A stretch of DNA of 64,000 nt from Mycolicibacterium mageritense (lineage in GTDB: Bacteria; Actinomycetota; Actinomycetes; Mycobacteriales; Mycobacteriaceae). Made by a program: the position numbers and the translations under genes. The stretch spans positions 682,001-746,000 of the forward strand of contig NZ_AP022567.1 of assembly GCF_010727475.1 (NCBI RefSeq), written 5' to 3'. The notes below the pieces were generated by a model that was not told the origin of the DNA, did not search any database, and worked only from the letters and a program-made list of their open reading frames with translations. Of this stretch, positions 33,796-43,071 are shown piece by piece (positions within the stretch are counted from its first letter, which is position 1; each line of letters begins with the position of its first letter).

Positions 33796-35964
33796 ATGTC
33801 AAGCGTTCACTCCTCCCCCGTCGCCGACCGTCACGCCAGAGTGGCTGCCGAGGGCGGCAGCCACTCTGGCGTGACGAAGGGCTCGAGCTCCCGAATCAAG
33901 GGCGGGCTGCTGGACCCCAAGATGTTGTGGCGTTCGATGCCCGACGCCGTGCGCAAGCTCGACCCGCGCACACTGTGGCGCAACCCCGTGATGTTCATCG
34001 TCGAGATCGGCGCGGTGTGGAGCACGGTCCTGGCGGTCGTCGATCCGTCCTGGTTCTCCTGGCTGATCGTGGTATGGCTGTGGCTCACCGTGATCTTCGC
34101 CAACCTCGCCGAAGCCGTGGCCGAGGGCCGGGGCAAGGCCCAGGCCGAAAGCCTGCGCAAGACCAAGACCTCGACGATGGCGCGTCGTCTGACGAGCTCC
34201 GGCGCCGAAGAAGAAGTCGCCGCACCGCTGCTGCAGCAGGGCGACGTCGTGGTGGTCGAAGCCGGCCAGGTCATCCCCGGCGACGGCGACGTCGTGGAAG
34301 GCATTGCCTCGGTGGACGAATCGGCGATCACCGGTGAATCCGCACCCGTCATCCGCGAGTCCGGTGGCGACCGGTCTGCGGTCACGGGCGGCACCACGGT
34401 GCTGTCCGACCGCATCGTCGTCAAGATCACCCAGAAGCCCGGCGAGAGCTTCATCGACCGCATGATCAACCTGGTCGAGGGCGCCAACCGGCAGAAGACG
34501 CCCAACGAGATCGCGCTCAACATCCTGCTGGCCTCGTTGACGATCATCTTCGTCTTCGCCGTCGCGACCCTGCAGCCGCTGGCGATCTACTCGAAGGCCA
34601 ACAACCCGGGCGTCGCGGACACGTTGTCGCTCAACGGGAACGGCGTGACGGGCATCGTCATGGTGTCGCTGCTGGTGTGCCTGATCCCGACGACCATCGG
34701 CGCGCTGCTGTCGGCGATCGGCATCGCCGGGATGGATCGCTTGGTGCAGCGCAATGTGCTCGCGATGTCGGGCCGCGCGGTCGAGGCCGCCGGCGACGTC
34801 AACACCCTGCTGCTCGACAAGACCGGCACCATAACCCTCGGCAACCGGCAGGCCGCGGCTTTCGTGCCGCTCACGGGTGTGACGCCGGAGCAGCTCGCCG
34901 ACGCGGCGCAGCTGTCGAGCCTGGCCGACGAGACGCCCGAAGGCCGCTCGATCGTCGTCTTCGCCAAGCAGGAATACGGGTTACGTGGCCGCACCCCGGG
35001 CGAACTCGACAAGGCCCAGTGGGTCGAGTTCAGCGCCAACACCCGCATGTCCGGCGTCGACCTGTCGGGCGAGCACCGCCTGCGCAAGGGCGCGACGGGC
35101 GCGGTCGCGGAATGGATCCGCTCCGAAGGCGGTCAGGTGCCCACCGAGCTCGGCGACATCGTGGACGGTATCTCCGCGGCGGGCGGCACGCCCCTGGCGG
35201 TCGGTCACGTGGTGAACGGCAAGGCCGAGGTGCTCGGCGTGATCCACCTCAAGGACGTCGTCAAGCAGGGCATGCGGGAACGGTTCGACGAGATGCGTCG
35301 CATGGGCATCCGCACGGTGATGATCACCGGCGACAACCCGTTGACCGCCAAGGCCATTGCCGACGAGGCCGGCGTGGACGACTTCCTCGCCGAGGCCACG
35401 CCCGAGGACAAGATGGCGCTGATCAAGAAGGAGCAGGCTGGTGGCAAGCTCGTCGCGATGACCGGTGACGGCACCAACGACGCACCGGCACTGGCCCAGG
35501 CCGACGTGGGTGTCGCGATGAACAGCGGCACGTCGGCGGCCAAAGAGGCCGGCAACATGGTCGATCTCGACTCCGACCCGACCAAGCTCATCGAGATCGT
35601 CGAGATCGGCAAGCAGTTGCTGATCACCCGCGGCGCGCTCACCACGTTCTCGATCGCCAACGACATCGCGAAATACTTCGCGATCATCCCGGCGCTGTTC
35701 GTGGCGCTGTTCCCCGGCCTGGACCTGCTGAACATCATGCGGCTGCACAGCCCGCAATCGGCGATCCTGTCCGCGGTGATCTTCAACGCGATCATCATCG
35801 TGCTGCTGATCCCGCTGGCGCTCAAGGGTGTCCGGTACACGCCGAGCAGTGCGTCAAAACTGTTGAGCCGCAACCTCTACGTCTACGGCCTCGGCGGCAT
35901 CATCGCGCCGTTCATCGGCATCAAGCTGATCGACCTGGTCGTCCAACTCTTCCCGGGAATGTGA
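33796..35964 (+). CDS. kdpB: KdpB, catalytic P-type ATPase subunit
   Basis: The 722-residue protein has the phosphorylation site D341-KTGTITLG, the actuator loop T179-GES, the hinge motif MTGDGTNDAPALAQADVG and the usual membrane helices. It starts at ATG 33796, one base after the kdpA stop, with AAGGA ten bases upstream. Its N-terminal ~40 residues are non-conserved, and codons 12-27 lie inside a perfect 21-bp inverted repeat (33829-33876). A strong RNA hairpin so close to the start could slow translation of KdpB relative to KdpA. Confidence 0.97.
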   Translation: MSSVHSSPVADRHARVAAEGGSHSGVTKGSSSRIKGGLLDPKMLWRSMPDAVRKLDPRTLWRNPVMFIVEIGAVWSTVLAVVDPSWFSWLIVVWLWLTVIFANLAEAVAEGRGKAQAESLRKTKTSTMARRLTSSGAEEEVAAPLLQQGDVVVVEAGQVIPGDGDVVEGIASVDESAITGESAPVIRESGGDRSAVTGGTTVLSDRIVVKITQKPGESFIDRMINLVEGANRQKTPNEIALNILLASLTIIFVFAVATLQPLAIYSKANNPGVADTLSLNGNGVTGIVMVSLLVCLIPTTIGALLSAIGIAGMDRLVQRNVLAMSGRAVEAAGDVNTLLLDKTGTITLGNRQAAAFVPLTGVTPEQLADAAQLSSLADETPEGRSIVVFAKQEYGLRGRTPGELDKAQWVEFSANTRMSGVDLSGEHRLRKGATGAVAEWIRSEGGQVPTELGDIVDGISAAGGTPLAVGHVVNGKAEVLGVIHLKDVVKQGMRERFDEMRRMGIRTVMITGDNPLTAKAIADEAGVDDFLAEATPEDKMALIKKEQAGGKLVAMTGDGTNDAPALAQADVGVAMNSGTSAAKEAGNMVDLDSDPTKLIEIVEIGKQLLITRGALTTFSIANDIAKYFAIIPALFVALFPGLDLLNIMRLHSPQSAILSAVIFNAIIIVLLIPLALKGVRYTPSSASKLLSRNLYVYGLGGIIAPFIGIKLIDLVVQLFPGM
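33829..33876. repeat. Perfect 21-bp inverted repeat inside the kdpB coding start
   Basis: Arms 33829-33849 and 33856-33876 (left arm starts CGTCACGCC and ends GGCTGCC) are exact reverse complements around a 6-base GAGGGC loop. The element is in frame and encodes residues R12 to T27 of KdpB. It may be an inserted palindromic element, an attenuator or an RNA stability hairpin within the operon. Confidence 0.85.
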
Positions 35965-35965
35965 C

Positions 35966-36838
35966 ATGAGATTTTCCAACCTGGTTCGTCAACACATCGC
36001 GGCGCTGCGCGCGCTGCTGGTGCTCACCGTGATCCTCGGCATCGCCTACCCGGTGTTCATCTGGCTGGTGGCCCAGCTCCCCGGGCTGCGGGACAAGGCC
36101 GACGGCTCACTGATCGAGGCGAACGGTAAACCGGTCGGCAGCAGCCTGATCGGCCAGTCGTTCACCGATGCCGACGGCAATCCGCTGCCCCGGTACTTCC
36201 AGAGCCGCCCGTCGGCTGCCGGAAACGGGTACGACCCCATGGCGACGAGCGCGAGCAACCTGGGGCCCGAAAGCATCGTCGATCAGCCCGACAAGCCGAG
36301 CCTGCTGACCCTCGTGTGCTCACGTAGCGCCGCGGTGGGCGAGCTCGACGGTGTCGACGGTGCCCGTCCGTTCTGCACGGGCGGCGGTGTCGGCGCGGTT
36401 CTGTCGGTGATCGGCCCACGCGACGATCGTGGCAATGTCATCCACCCCACCAAGGTGGTCAGCGTCAACGAACCGTGCGATACGACCAAGACGCCGTTCC
36501 TCAAAACCTACGAGGGCGTGCGGGTCGAGTGCGCGCGCTCCGGCGAGGACTACAGCGCCGGACAGCTCGTGCCGATCCGCGGCACCGCACCCGCCGACCC
36601 CGCGGTGCCTGCCGACGCCGTCACCGCAAGCGGCAGCGGCCTCGATCCGCACATCTCACCTGCCTATGCCGAACTGCAGGTCAACCGGGTGGCCGCCGCG
36701 CGCGGCATCAGCCCGGCGACAGTGCGCCAACTGGTCGCCGACCACACCGACGGACGTACCCTCGGCTTCTTCGGCGAACCGCGCGTCAACGTCCTGGAAC
36801 TCAACATCGCGCTCGACGCCTTGTCGGCGCGTGGATGA
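35966..36838 (+). CDS. kdpC: KdpC with a large Cys-containing insertion
   Basis: The 290-residue protein has the KdpC N-terminal helix (LRALLVLTVILGIAYPVFIW), the conserved FQSRPSAAGNGYDPMATSASNLGPES segment and the C-terminal SGSGLDPHISPAYAELQVNRVAAARG and DHTDGRTLGFFGEPRVNVLELN segments. Typical KdpC is about 190 residues. Here some 70-90 extra residues sit between the NLGPES and SGSGLDPHIS motifs (about residues 112-205) and contain four Cys (VCSRS, FCTGG, EPCDT, ECARS) that could form disulfides outside the membrane. The core should still hold ATP-site affinity as in the family; the insertion's role is unknown. Confidence 0.93.
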   Translation: MRFSNLVRQHIAALRALLVLTVILGIAYPVFIWLVAQLPGLRDKADGSLIEANGKPVGSSLIGQSFTDADGNPLPRYFQSRPSAAGNGYDPMATSASNLGPESIVDQPDKPSLLTLVCSRSAAVGELDGVDGARPFCTGGGVGAVLSVIGPRDDRGNVIHPTKVVSVNEPCDTTKTPFLKTYEGVRVECARSGEDYSAGQLVPIRGTAPADPAVPADAVTASGSGLDPHISPAYAELQVNRVAAARGISPATVRQLVADHTDGRTLGFFGEPRVNVLELNIALDALSARG

Positions 36839-36845
36839 TGGATTT

Positions 36846-39368
36846 GTGATCACCCCGGTGGGCAACGCCACGAAACGCGGGGAGCTGCGCATCTATCTGG
36901 GCGCAGCTCCCGGCGTCGGCAAGACCTACGCCATGCTCGGCGAGGCGCACCGGCGGCTCGAACGCGGCACCGACCTGGTCGCCGCGGTCGTCGAGACGCA
37001 CGGGCGGAAGAAGACCGCGGACCTGCTCGACGGCATCGAGATCATCCCGCCGCGCTACATCAACTATCGCGGCAGCCGGTTCCCCGAGCTCGACGTCCCC
37101 GCGGTCCTGGCCCGCAACCCTCAGGTGGTGCTCGTCGACGAGCTGGCCCACACCAACACCCCGGGCAGCAAGAACCCGAAACGCTGGCAGGACATCGAAA
37201 AGCTCCTCGACGCCGGCATCACGGTCATCTCGACGGTCAACGTGCAGCACCTGGAGAGTCTCAACGACGTCGTCACCGGCATCACCGGGATCGAGCAACA
37301 GGAGAAGGTACCCGACGAGGTCGTCCGGCAGGCCGACCAGATCGAGTTGGTCGACATCACCCCGGAAGCGTTGCGGCGCAGGCTCTCCCACGGCAACGTC
37401 TACGCCCCCGAACGCATCGACGCGGCCCTGAGCAACTACTTCCGGCGCGGAAACCTCACGGCGCTGCGCGAACTCGCGCTGCTGTGGCTGGCCGATCAGG
37501 TCGACGCGGCCCTGGCGAAGTACCGCGCCGACAACAAGATCACCGACACCTGGGAGGCCCGCGAGCGCGTCGTCGTCGCCGTCACGGGCGGTCCCGAGTC
37601 GGAAACGCTGGTGCGCAGGGCATCCCGCATCGCCTCGAAATCCAGTGCCGAGCTCATGGTGGTGCACGTGGTGCGCGGCGACGGGCTTTCGGGTGTTTCC
37701 GCGCCGCAGATGGGGAAGGTGCGTGAGCTCGCGACGAGCCTCGGCGCGACCCTGCACACCGTGGTGGGCGACGACGTACCCACCGCGCTGCTGGATTTCG
37801 CGCGCGAGATGAACGCGACCCAGTTGGTGCTGGGGACGTCCCGCAGATCCCGCTGGGCGCGGATCTTCGACGAGGGCATCGGCTCCACCGTCGTGCAGCA
37901 GTCCGAGAAGATCGACGTCCACATGGTGACCCACGAGCAGGCCAAGCGCGGCTTCGGGTGGGCATCGACCACGCCGCGGCAGCGGCACGCGGCGTCCTGG
38001 CTTGCCGCGCTGGTGGTTCCGTCGGCGATCTGCGCGATGACCGTGCTGCTGCTCGACCGGTTCCTCGGGGTGGGTGGCGAAAGTGCGCTGTTCTTCGTAG
38101 GCGTGCTGATCGTGGCGCTGCTGGGCGGTGTCGCGCCCGCGGCGCTGTCCGCGGTGTTGTCCGGGCTGCTGCTCAACTACTTCCTGATCGCACCGCGGCA
38201 CACGTTCACCATCGCCGATCCCGACAGCGCCCTGACCATCGTGGTGCTGCTGGCCGTCGCGGTCGCGGTCGCAGCGCTCGTGGACGGCGCGGCTAAACGC
38301 GCCCGCGAGGCCAGGCGCGCGTCCCAGGAGGCCGAACTGCTGGCACTGTTCGCCGGTTCGGTGCTGCGTGGCGCCGATCTGGGCACCTTGCTGGAACGGG
38401 TGCGCGAAACGTACTCGCAGCGCGCTGTCAGCCTGATGCGGGAAGGCGATGACGGCCCGACGATCGTCGGCTGCGTGGGCCAGGATCCGTGTGTGGACGT
38501 GGAGACGGCCGACACCGCCATCGAAGTCGGCGACGACGAATTCTGGCTGCTGCTGGCCGGCCGCAAGCTGCTCGCGCGGGACCGGCGGGTGCTCGGCGCG
38601 GTGGCCAAACAGGCGGCCGGCCTGGTCAAACAGCGTGAGCTGACCGAGGAAGCCGGCAGGGCCAACGCCATCGCACAGGCCGACGAACTGCGCCGCTCGC
38701 TGCTCTCGGCGGTCAGCCACGACCTGCGGACTCCACTGGCCGCGGCCAAGGCCGCGGTGTCCAGCCTCCGCAGCGACGACGTCGACTTCTCAGCCGAGGA
38801 CACCGCCGAACTGCTGGCCACCATCGAGGAGTCCGTCGACGCGCTCACCGCGCTGGTGGGCAACCTGCTCGACTCGTCGCGGCTTGCGGCCGGCGTCGTC
38901 CGACCTGAGCTGCGACCGGTGTACCTGGAAGAGACCGTGCAGCGGGCGCTGCTGGGAATCAGCCGGGGCACCACGGGTTTCGGTCGGGTCGGGCTGGACC
39001 GGGTCAAGGTCGAGGTCGGCGATTCGGTGGCGCTGGCCGACGGCGGACTGCTGGAACGCGTACTGGCCAACCTGATCGACAACGCGTTGCGCTACGCGGC
39101 CGACGGCCCGATCCGGGTGACCGCGGGCCGCGTCGGCGACCGCGTGCTGATCGCCGTGGTCGACGAAGGCCCGGGTGTCGCCCGCGGTACCGAGGACGCG
39201 TTGTTCGCGCCGTTCCAACGGCTCGGCGACCACGACACCAGCAGCGGTGTCGGGCTGGGACTTTCGGTCGCCAAGGGCTTCGTCGAAGCGATGGGCGGCA
39301 CGATCTCGGCCACCGACACGCCGGGCGGCGGGCTCACCGTCGAGATCGAACTGGGGGCACCAGCATGA
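36846..39368 (+). CDS. kdpD: KdpD, sensor histidine kinase for potassium
   Basis: The 840-residue protein has an N-terminal KdpD domain with Walker-type GAAPGVGKTYAML (c-di-AMP/ATP-binding in the family), a USP-like domain (about 240-360), four closely spaced membrane helices (about 375-480), a GAF-like part and a kinase core with H-box SAVSH625DLRTPL, N-box NLIDNALRYA and G-boxes VDEGPG and GVGLGLSVAKG. The start is GTG 36846; GTG 36831 is possible. It follows kdpC by seven bases and overlaps kdpE by four, unlike M. tuberculosis where kdpDE is divergent from kdpFABC. Confidence 0.96.
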   Translation: MITPVGNATKRGELRIYLGAAPGVGKTYAMLGEAHRRLERGTDLVAAVVETHGRKKTADLLDGIEIIPPRYINYRGSRFPELDVPAVLARNPQVVLVDELAHTNTPGSKNPKRWQDIEKLLDAGITVISTVNVQHLESLNDVVTGITGIEQQEKVPDEVVRQADQIELVDITPEALRRRLSHGNVYAPERIDAALSNYFRRGNLTALRELALLWLADQVDAALAKYRADNKITDTWEARERVVVAVTGGPESETLVRRASRIASKSSAELMVVHVVRGDGLSGVSAPQMGKVRELATSLGATLHTVVGDDVPTALLDFAREMNATQLVLGTSRRSRWARIFDEGIGSTVVQQSEKIDVHMVTHEQAKRGFGWASTTPRQRHAASWLAALVVPSAICAMTVLLLDRFLGVGGESALFFVGVLIVALLGGVAPAALSAVLSGLLLNYFLIAPRHTFTIADPDSALTIVVLLAVAVAVAALVDGAAKRAREARRASQEAELLALFAGSVLRGADLGTLLERVRETYSQRAVSLMREGDDGPTIVGCVGQDPCVDVETADTAIEVGDDEFWLLLAGRKLLARDRRVLGAVAKQAAGLVKQRELTEEAGRANAIAQADELRRSLLSAVSHDLRTPLAAAKAAVSSLRSDDVDFSAEDTAELLATIEESVDALTALVGNLLDSSRLAAGVVRPELRPVYLEETVQRALLGISRGTTGFGRVGLDRVKVEVGDSVALADGGLLERVLANLIDNALRYAADGPIRVTAGRVGDRVLIAVVDEGPGVARGTEDALFAPFQRLGDHDTSSGVGLGLSVAKGFVEAMGGTISATDTPGGGLTVEIELGAPA

Positions 39369-40054
39369 CAGCCAAGACCAGGGTGCTCGTCATCGACGAC
39401 GAACCGCAGATCCTGCGGGCGCTGCGCATCAACCTGTCGGTGCGCGGCTACGAGGTGACGACCGCGGCCACGGGAGCCGACGCATTGCGCAGCGCGGCCG
39501 ACCACCGCCCCGACGTCATCGTGCTCGACCTCGGGCTGCCCGACATGTCGGGCATCGAGGTGCTGGGCGGGCTGCGGGGGTGGCTGTCCGCGCCGGTGAT
39601 CGTGCTCTCGGCCCGCACCGACTCGTCGGACAAGGTCGAGGCGCTCGACGCGGGTGCCGACGATTACGTCACCAAACCCTTTGGCATGGACGAGTTCCTG
39701 GCGCGGCTGCGCGCCGCGGTCCGGCGTGGTGCGGCCGCATCGGAGACCGACGAGCCGGTCATAGAGACTTCGTCGTTCACCGTCGACCTGGCCGCCAAGA
39801 AGGTCACGAAGAACAACACCGAGGTGCATCTCACGCCCACCGAGTGGGGCATGCTGGAGATGCTGGTCCGCAACCGCGGCAAGCTGGTAGGCCGCGAAGA
39901 ACTGTTGCGCGAGGTGTGGGGCCCGGCCTACGCCAAGGAAACCCACTATCTGCGCGTGTATCTCGCGCAGCTGCGGCGCAAGCTCGAGGACGATCCGTCG
40001 CACCCGGTGCACCTGCTCACCGAGGCAGGCATGGGCTACCGCTTCCAGGCGTGA
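39365..40054 (+). CDS. kdpE: KdpE, OmpR-family response regulator
   Basis: The 229-residue protein has a receiver domain with the phospho-acceptor D55 (VIVLDLGLPDMSG), the acidic pair DDE at 11-13, the Lys in DDYVTKPFG, and a C-terminal winged helix (LTPTEWGMLEMLVRNRGKLV, THYLRVYLAQLRRKLEDDP, GMGYRF). It activates the kdp operon when phosphorylated by KdpD. Its start overlaps the kdpD stop (ATGA), so it is the last gene of the operon. Confidence 0.97.
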   Translation: MTAKTRVLVIDDEPQILRALRINLSVRGYEVTTAATGADALRSAADHRPDVIVLDLGLPDMSGIEVLGGLRGWLSAPVIVLSARTDSSDKVEALDAGADDYVTKPFGMDEFLARLRAAVRRGAAASETDEPVIETSSFTVDLAAKKVTKNNTEVHLTPTEWGMLEMLVRNRGKLVGREELLREVWGPAYAKETHYLRVYLAQLRRKLEDDPSHPVHLLTEAGMGYRFQA

Positions 40055-40079
40055 TTTCCGATCGGCGAGCGGGGATGCG

Positions 40080-41672
40080 TCAGCCCGTCAACAGCGACAG
40101 GACGGCCTTGCTGAGCCGCCTCCGCGGCCAGCCCGTCACACCGTCACCGGCCAGCGCTGCCCTGGCCGCGTTGCGTCCGCACACGCCGTGCACGCCTCCG
40201 CCGGGCGTCGCCCCGGCACTGCCGAGGTAGACGTTCTCCACCGGTGTCTCGGCCCGCCCGAATCCCGGAGCGGGCCGGAAGATCAACTGCTGGAAGAGCT
40301 GTGACGTGCCGCCGTTGACCGCTCCGCTGTGCAGATTCGCATCGCCTGCCTGCAGGTCCGACGGCCGCTGAACCATGGTGCCGACCACGTGACCGGTGAA
40401 TCCGGGCGCGTGCTCCTCGAGCACCCGGCCGACGGCATCCGCAACCTGATCGGCCGACGCGTCGTCGGCGAGGCCGCGTGGCAGATGCGTGTAAGCCCAG
40501 GCGCTTTCGGTGCCCGTCGGCGAACGGCTCGGGTCGGCTGTGGTCATCTGCCCGAACAACATGAACGGCTGCCGCGGCAACGTAGCGGTGTGCAGATCGG
40601 CCATCCAGCGGACGAGGCCGTCATGGTCGGCGCCGAGGTGCACCGTGCCGACCTCGTTCAGGTTCTTCGATCGCCACGGCACCGGCGCGTCGAGCGCATA
40701 GTTGATCTTCAATACGGGTGTGTCCCAGTCGAAATGACGCATGCTCTCCAGCACCGTCGCCGGCACCGCGGCGCTGGGCAGCAGGTCTCGATAGAGCCGT
40801 GGCGCGGACGTGTCGGCGATGACGGCCCGCCGCACCTGCACCGTGTCCCCGCCGGAGGTCCGCACCGCGACAGCGCGCCCACCGCTGACCACGACCGCCT
40901 CGACATCGTGCCCGCACTCGATGCGGGCTCCCGCCGAGCGCGCGCGATGCACGAGCGCTGCGGTCAATTGCCCTGCGCCACCGACAGGTACGGGCCAACC
41001 GCCATCCTGCGCCATCATGATCAGCAGATAGCCCATGACTCCGCTGCCGGGTGCGTCGATGGGTACGTCGGCGTGCATCGCGTTGCCCAGCAACAACAGC
41101 CGGGCCGCCGGGCCGTCGAACAACCGCTCGGCCATCACACCCGCGGGCAACAGCAACAAGTGTGCGAGCCGCAGCGCGTCGGCCGTTCCCAGCCGGCGCA
41201 GCAGCCCGAGCAGCCCGCGAACCGGCGGACACGGCGAGAACAACGCCGACAGCAGCGGCTCGCGGATGTGTTGCCACTGCTCGAACAACGCACACCACTT
41301 CTGCCCGTCACCGCGGTGACGACGGTCCAGTTCCGCTGCCGTACGGTCGATGTCGCGATAGATGACCGGGGCGTCGTCGTCGGCAGCCGAAGGCGGATGC
41401 CCGACGACCGCCGGTGCGTGGCTCCACCGCAGGCCGTGGTCTTCCAGATGCAGGGCACGTAACGCCGGAGACGCGACCGCCAGCGGGTAGAACGCGCTGT
41501 AGAGATCACTGACGTAGCCCGGAAAAAGCTCGGCACTCTTGACCGCGCCGCCCGGCTCGGACTGCGCTTCCAGCACCAGGACGTCCCACCCCGCGTCGGC
41601 CAGCAAGGCCGCGGCCACCAGGCCGTTGTGCCCCGCACCGACCACTACGGCGTCCACGCTGTGGCGGCTCAT
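40080..41672 (-). CDS. FAD-dependent oxidoreductase, phytoene-desaturase (CrtI)-like
   Basis: The 530-residue protein begins with a dinucleotide-binding motif VVVGAGHNGLVAAALLADAG and the CrtI-type LEAQSEPGGAVKSAEL segment. It ends with the second FAD motif VYLGSAGATPGGGVHGVCGRNAA. It is of the type found in several mycobacterial NAD(P)/FAD-dependent desaturase-like proteins of unsettled function. It overlaps the SRPBCC gene upstream by four bases, and an SDR precedes that, suggesting a small lipid or isoprenoid modification operon. It is convergent with kdpE. Confidence 0.85.
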   Translation of the reverse strand: MSRHSVDAVVVGAGHNGLVAAALLADAGWDVLVLEAQSEPGGAVKSAELFPGYVSDLYSAFYPLAVASPALRALHLEDHGLRWSHAPAVVGHPPSAADDDAPVIYRDIDRTAAELDRRHRGDGQKWCALFEQWQHIREPLLSALFSPCPPVRGLLGLLRRLGTADALRLAHLLLLPAGVMAERLFDGPAARLLLLGNAMHADVPIDAPGSGVMGYLLIMMAQDGGWPVPVGGAGQLTAALVHRARSAGARIECGHDVEAVVVSGGRAVAVRTSGGDTVQVRRAVIADTSAPRLYRDLLPSAAVPATVLESMRHFDWDTPVLKINYALDAPVPWRSKNLNEVGTVHLGADHDGLVRWMADLHTATLPRQPFMLFGQMTTADPSRSPTGTESAWAYTHLPRGLADDASADQVADAVGRVLEEHAPGFTGHVVGTMVQRPSDLQAGDANLHSGAVNGGTSQLFQQLIFRPAPGFGRAETPVENVYLGSAGATPGGGVHGVCGRNAARAALAGDGVTGWPRRRLSKAVLSLLTG

Positions 41673-42142
41673 TCAGGCGCTTCCCGGCGTTCGGCCAGCG
41701 ACACCAACCGCTCGACGCACTCACGGTTGCGGGGGTACACCAGCAGCAGGGACAGCCGGCGGGGCAGCCAATTGAGGGGGCCGCCGACCGGCACCTCGGC
41801 CATCTCGACACGGGTGCCGTTGTGGATATCGGTCAGGCGCAACGTGATCCGCGCCCCGCCGAAGGGCCGCACCTTGGCAAGCAACACCAACTCCTCCAGC
41901 GGCGTGCACGACTCGACGACGGTTTCGTCGTTGACCACCACGGGCCAGACGCCGATCGTATGGTGGATCTTGCTGCCCGGCGCGGGCCAGTTGGGGGCGA
42001 CCGCACGCATGCGCGTGTTGCCGACCACCCACTGCGAGTACGTCCACCCGTTGGCGACGACATCCCATACCTGCTTGCGCGACGCCGTGGTGTGCCGCTT
42101 GACGGTCAGCGAGCTTTCGACCGCTGCCGGAGACGATTCCAT
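41669..42142 (-). CDS. SRPBCC (START-like) ligand-binding protein
   Basis: The 157-residue protein has the polyketide-cyclase/START-like pattern: SLTVKRHTTASRKQVWDVVAN, a W-rich first strand, GSKIHHTIGVWPVVVND and a long C-terminal helix (ECVERLVSLAE). Such proteins bind hydrophobic ligands in a helix-grip cavity. Its stop overlaps the start of the CrtI-like gene (ATGA), so the two are translationally coupled, and the SDR gene ends 12 bases before it. Confidence 0.85.
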   Translation of the reverse strand: MESSPAAVESSLTVKRHTTASRKQVWDVVANGWTYSQWVVGNTRMRAVAPNWPAPGSKIHHTIGVWPVVVNDETVVESCTPLEELVLLAKVRPFGGARITLRLTDIHNGTRVEMAEVPVGGPLNWLPRRLSLLLVYPRNRECVERLVSLAERREAPE

Positions 42143-42154
42143 CTCCCTGACTCC

Positions 42155-42946
42155 TTATCGTCGTCCGACGGGACGTGAGATCACCCGGCTGGCGACCGCC
42201 TTGACCGAGTCCGGCAGCACGCGGTTGGCCAAGCCCATCGCCTTGGTCAGCACCGACTCCGCGACCACCTTGCGCCGTCCGCTCATCAGAGCGTCATAAC
42301 CCTGCCTGGCCACCTCCGCCGGATCGTCTTTCGGCATCCGCCCGACGACGGTGTCGAGCATGTGGCCGCGCCGGAAGAAGTTCGTGTCGGTGGGCCCCGG
42401 CATGAGCGCGGTGACGGTGATGTCGGTGTCGCGCAGCTCGTCGTGAAGAGCTTCGGCCAGCGACTGGATGAACGACTTGGACGCGTTGTAGACGGTCTGC
42501 AGTGAGCCGGGCATCGTCGCGGCGATCGACGACGTGAACAACACCTTCCCGGTTCCGCGCCGCCACATGTCGCGCAGCACGAGTTTGGCCAGCTGGACCG
42601 TCGAGCGCACATTGAGGTCGACGATCGACAGGTCGGCATCCAGGTCGCCGTCGACGAACGGGCCCGCGCGGCCCACCCCCGCATTGAGGACCGCGGCGTC
42701 GAGAGGTCGCCCGTCATCGGTGACGACGTAGTACAGGCGTTGCACGTCTTCGGGCTTGCGCAGGTCGACCTGCACGGCGCGGACCGCGACACCGGCTGAC
42801 GCGAGCTTGTCGGCACTGGCCTCGATGGTGTCGTCATCGGCCGCGACGACGAGGTCGTACCCGTGCTCGGCGAACAGTCTCGCGAGCTCGAACCCGATGC
42901 CGCTCGACGCGCCGGTGACCAACGCGAGTGGTCGTGTCTCAACCAT
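42155..42946 (-). CDS. Short-chain dehydrogenase/reductase
   Basis: The 263-residue protein is a classical SDR: cofactor motif TGASSGIG (about residues 12-19), AADDD after the second strand, NAGVG, a catalytic Ser in TSSIAAT and the Y-N-A-S-K active site, followed by PGPTDTNFF. It should oxidise or reduce an unknown alcohol/ketone with NAD(P). It is the first gene of the SDR-SRPBCC-CrtI operon and divergent from the acyl-CoA synthetase gene. Confidence 0.92.
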   Translation of the reverse strand: MVETRPLALVTGASSGIGFELARLFAEHGYDLVVAADDDTIEASADKLASAGVAVRAVQVDLRKPEDVQRLYYVVTDDGRPLDAAVLNAGVGRAGPFVDGDLDADLSIVDLNVRSTVQLAKLVLRDMWRRGTGKVLFTSSIAATMPGSLQTVYNASKSFIQSLAEALHDELRDTDITVTALMPGPTDTNFFRRGHMLDTVVGRMPKDDPAEVARQGYDALMSGRRKVVAESVLTKAMGLANRVLPDSVKAVASRVISRPVGRR

Positions 42947-43058
42947 GGTCGCTGGGCTACCCGGCACGGACGCGGTCAAACGTCCCGCGCGGGGCCCGGT
43001 AAAGGTCTCATTTATAGGTGTTTCGCGGGGTTGCACCCACGTTGCACGTGACGCAGAT

Positions 43059-43064
43059 TACGGT
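43059..43064 (+). promoter_or_regulatory. Candidate -10 element of the acyl-CoA synthetase gene
   Basis: TACGGT is followed by exactly seven bases and the ATG at 43072, with no ribosome binding site, which fits a leaderless transcript. Two TTGCAC copies (43031 and 43042, 11 bases apart) lie just upstream and may be an activator site. Confidence 0.4.
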
Positions 43065-43071
43065 TTGCGGT

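Noticed and set aside
36429..36845. Upstream extension of the kdpD frame
   Set aside because: It overlaps all of the kdpC 3' half in another frame; KdpD similarity starts only at about 36870.
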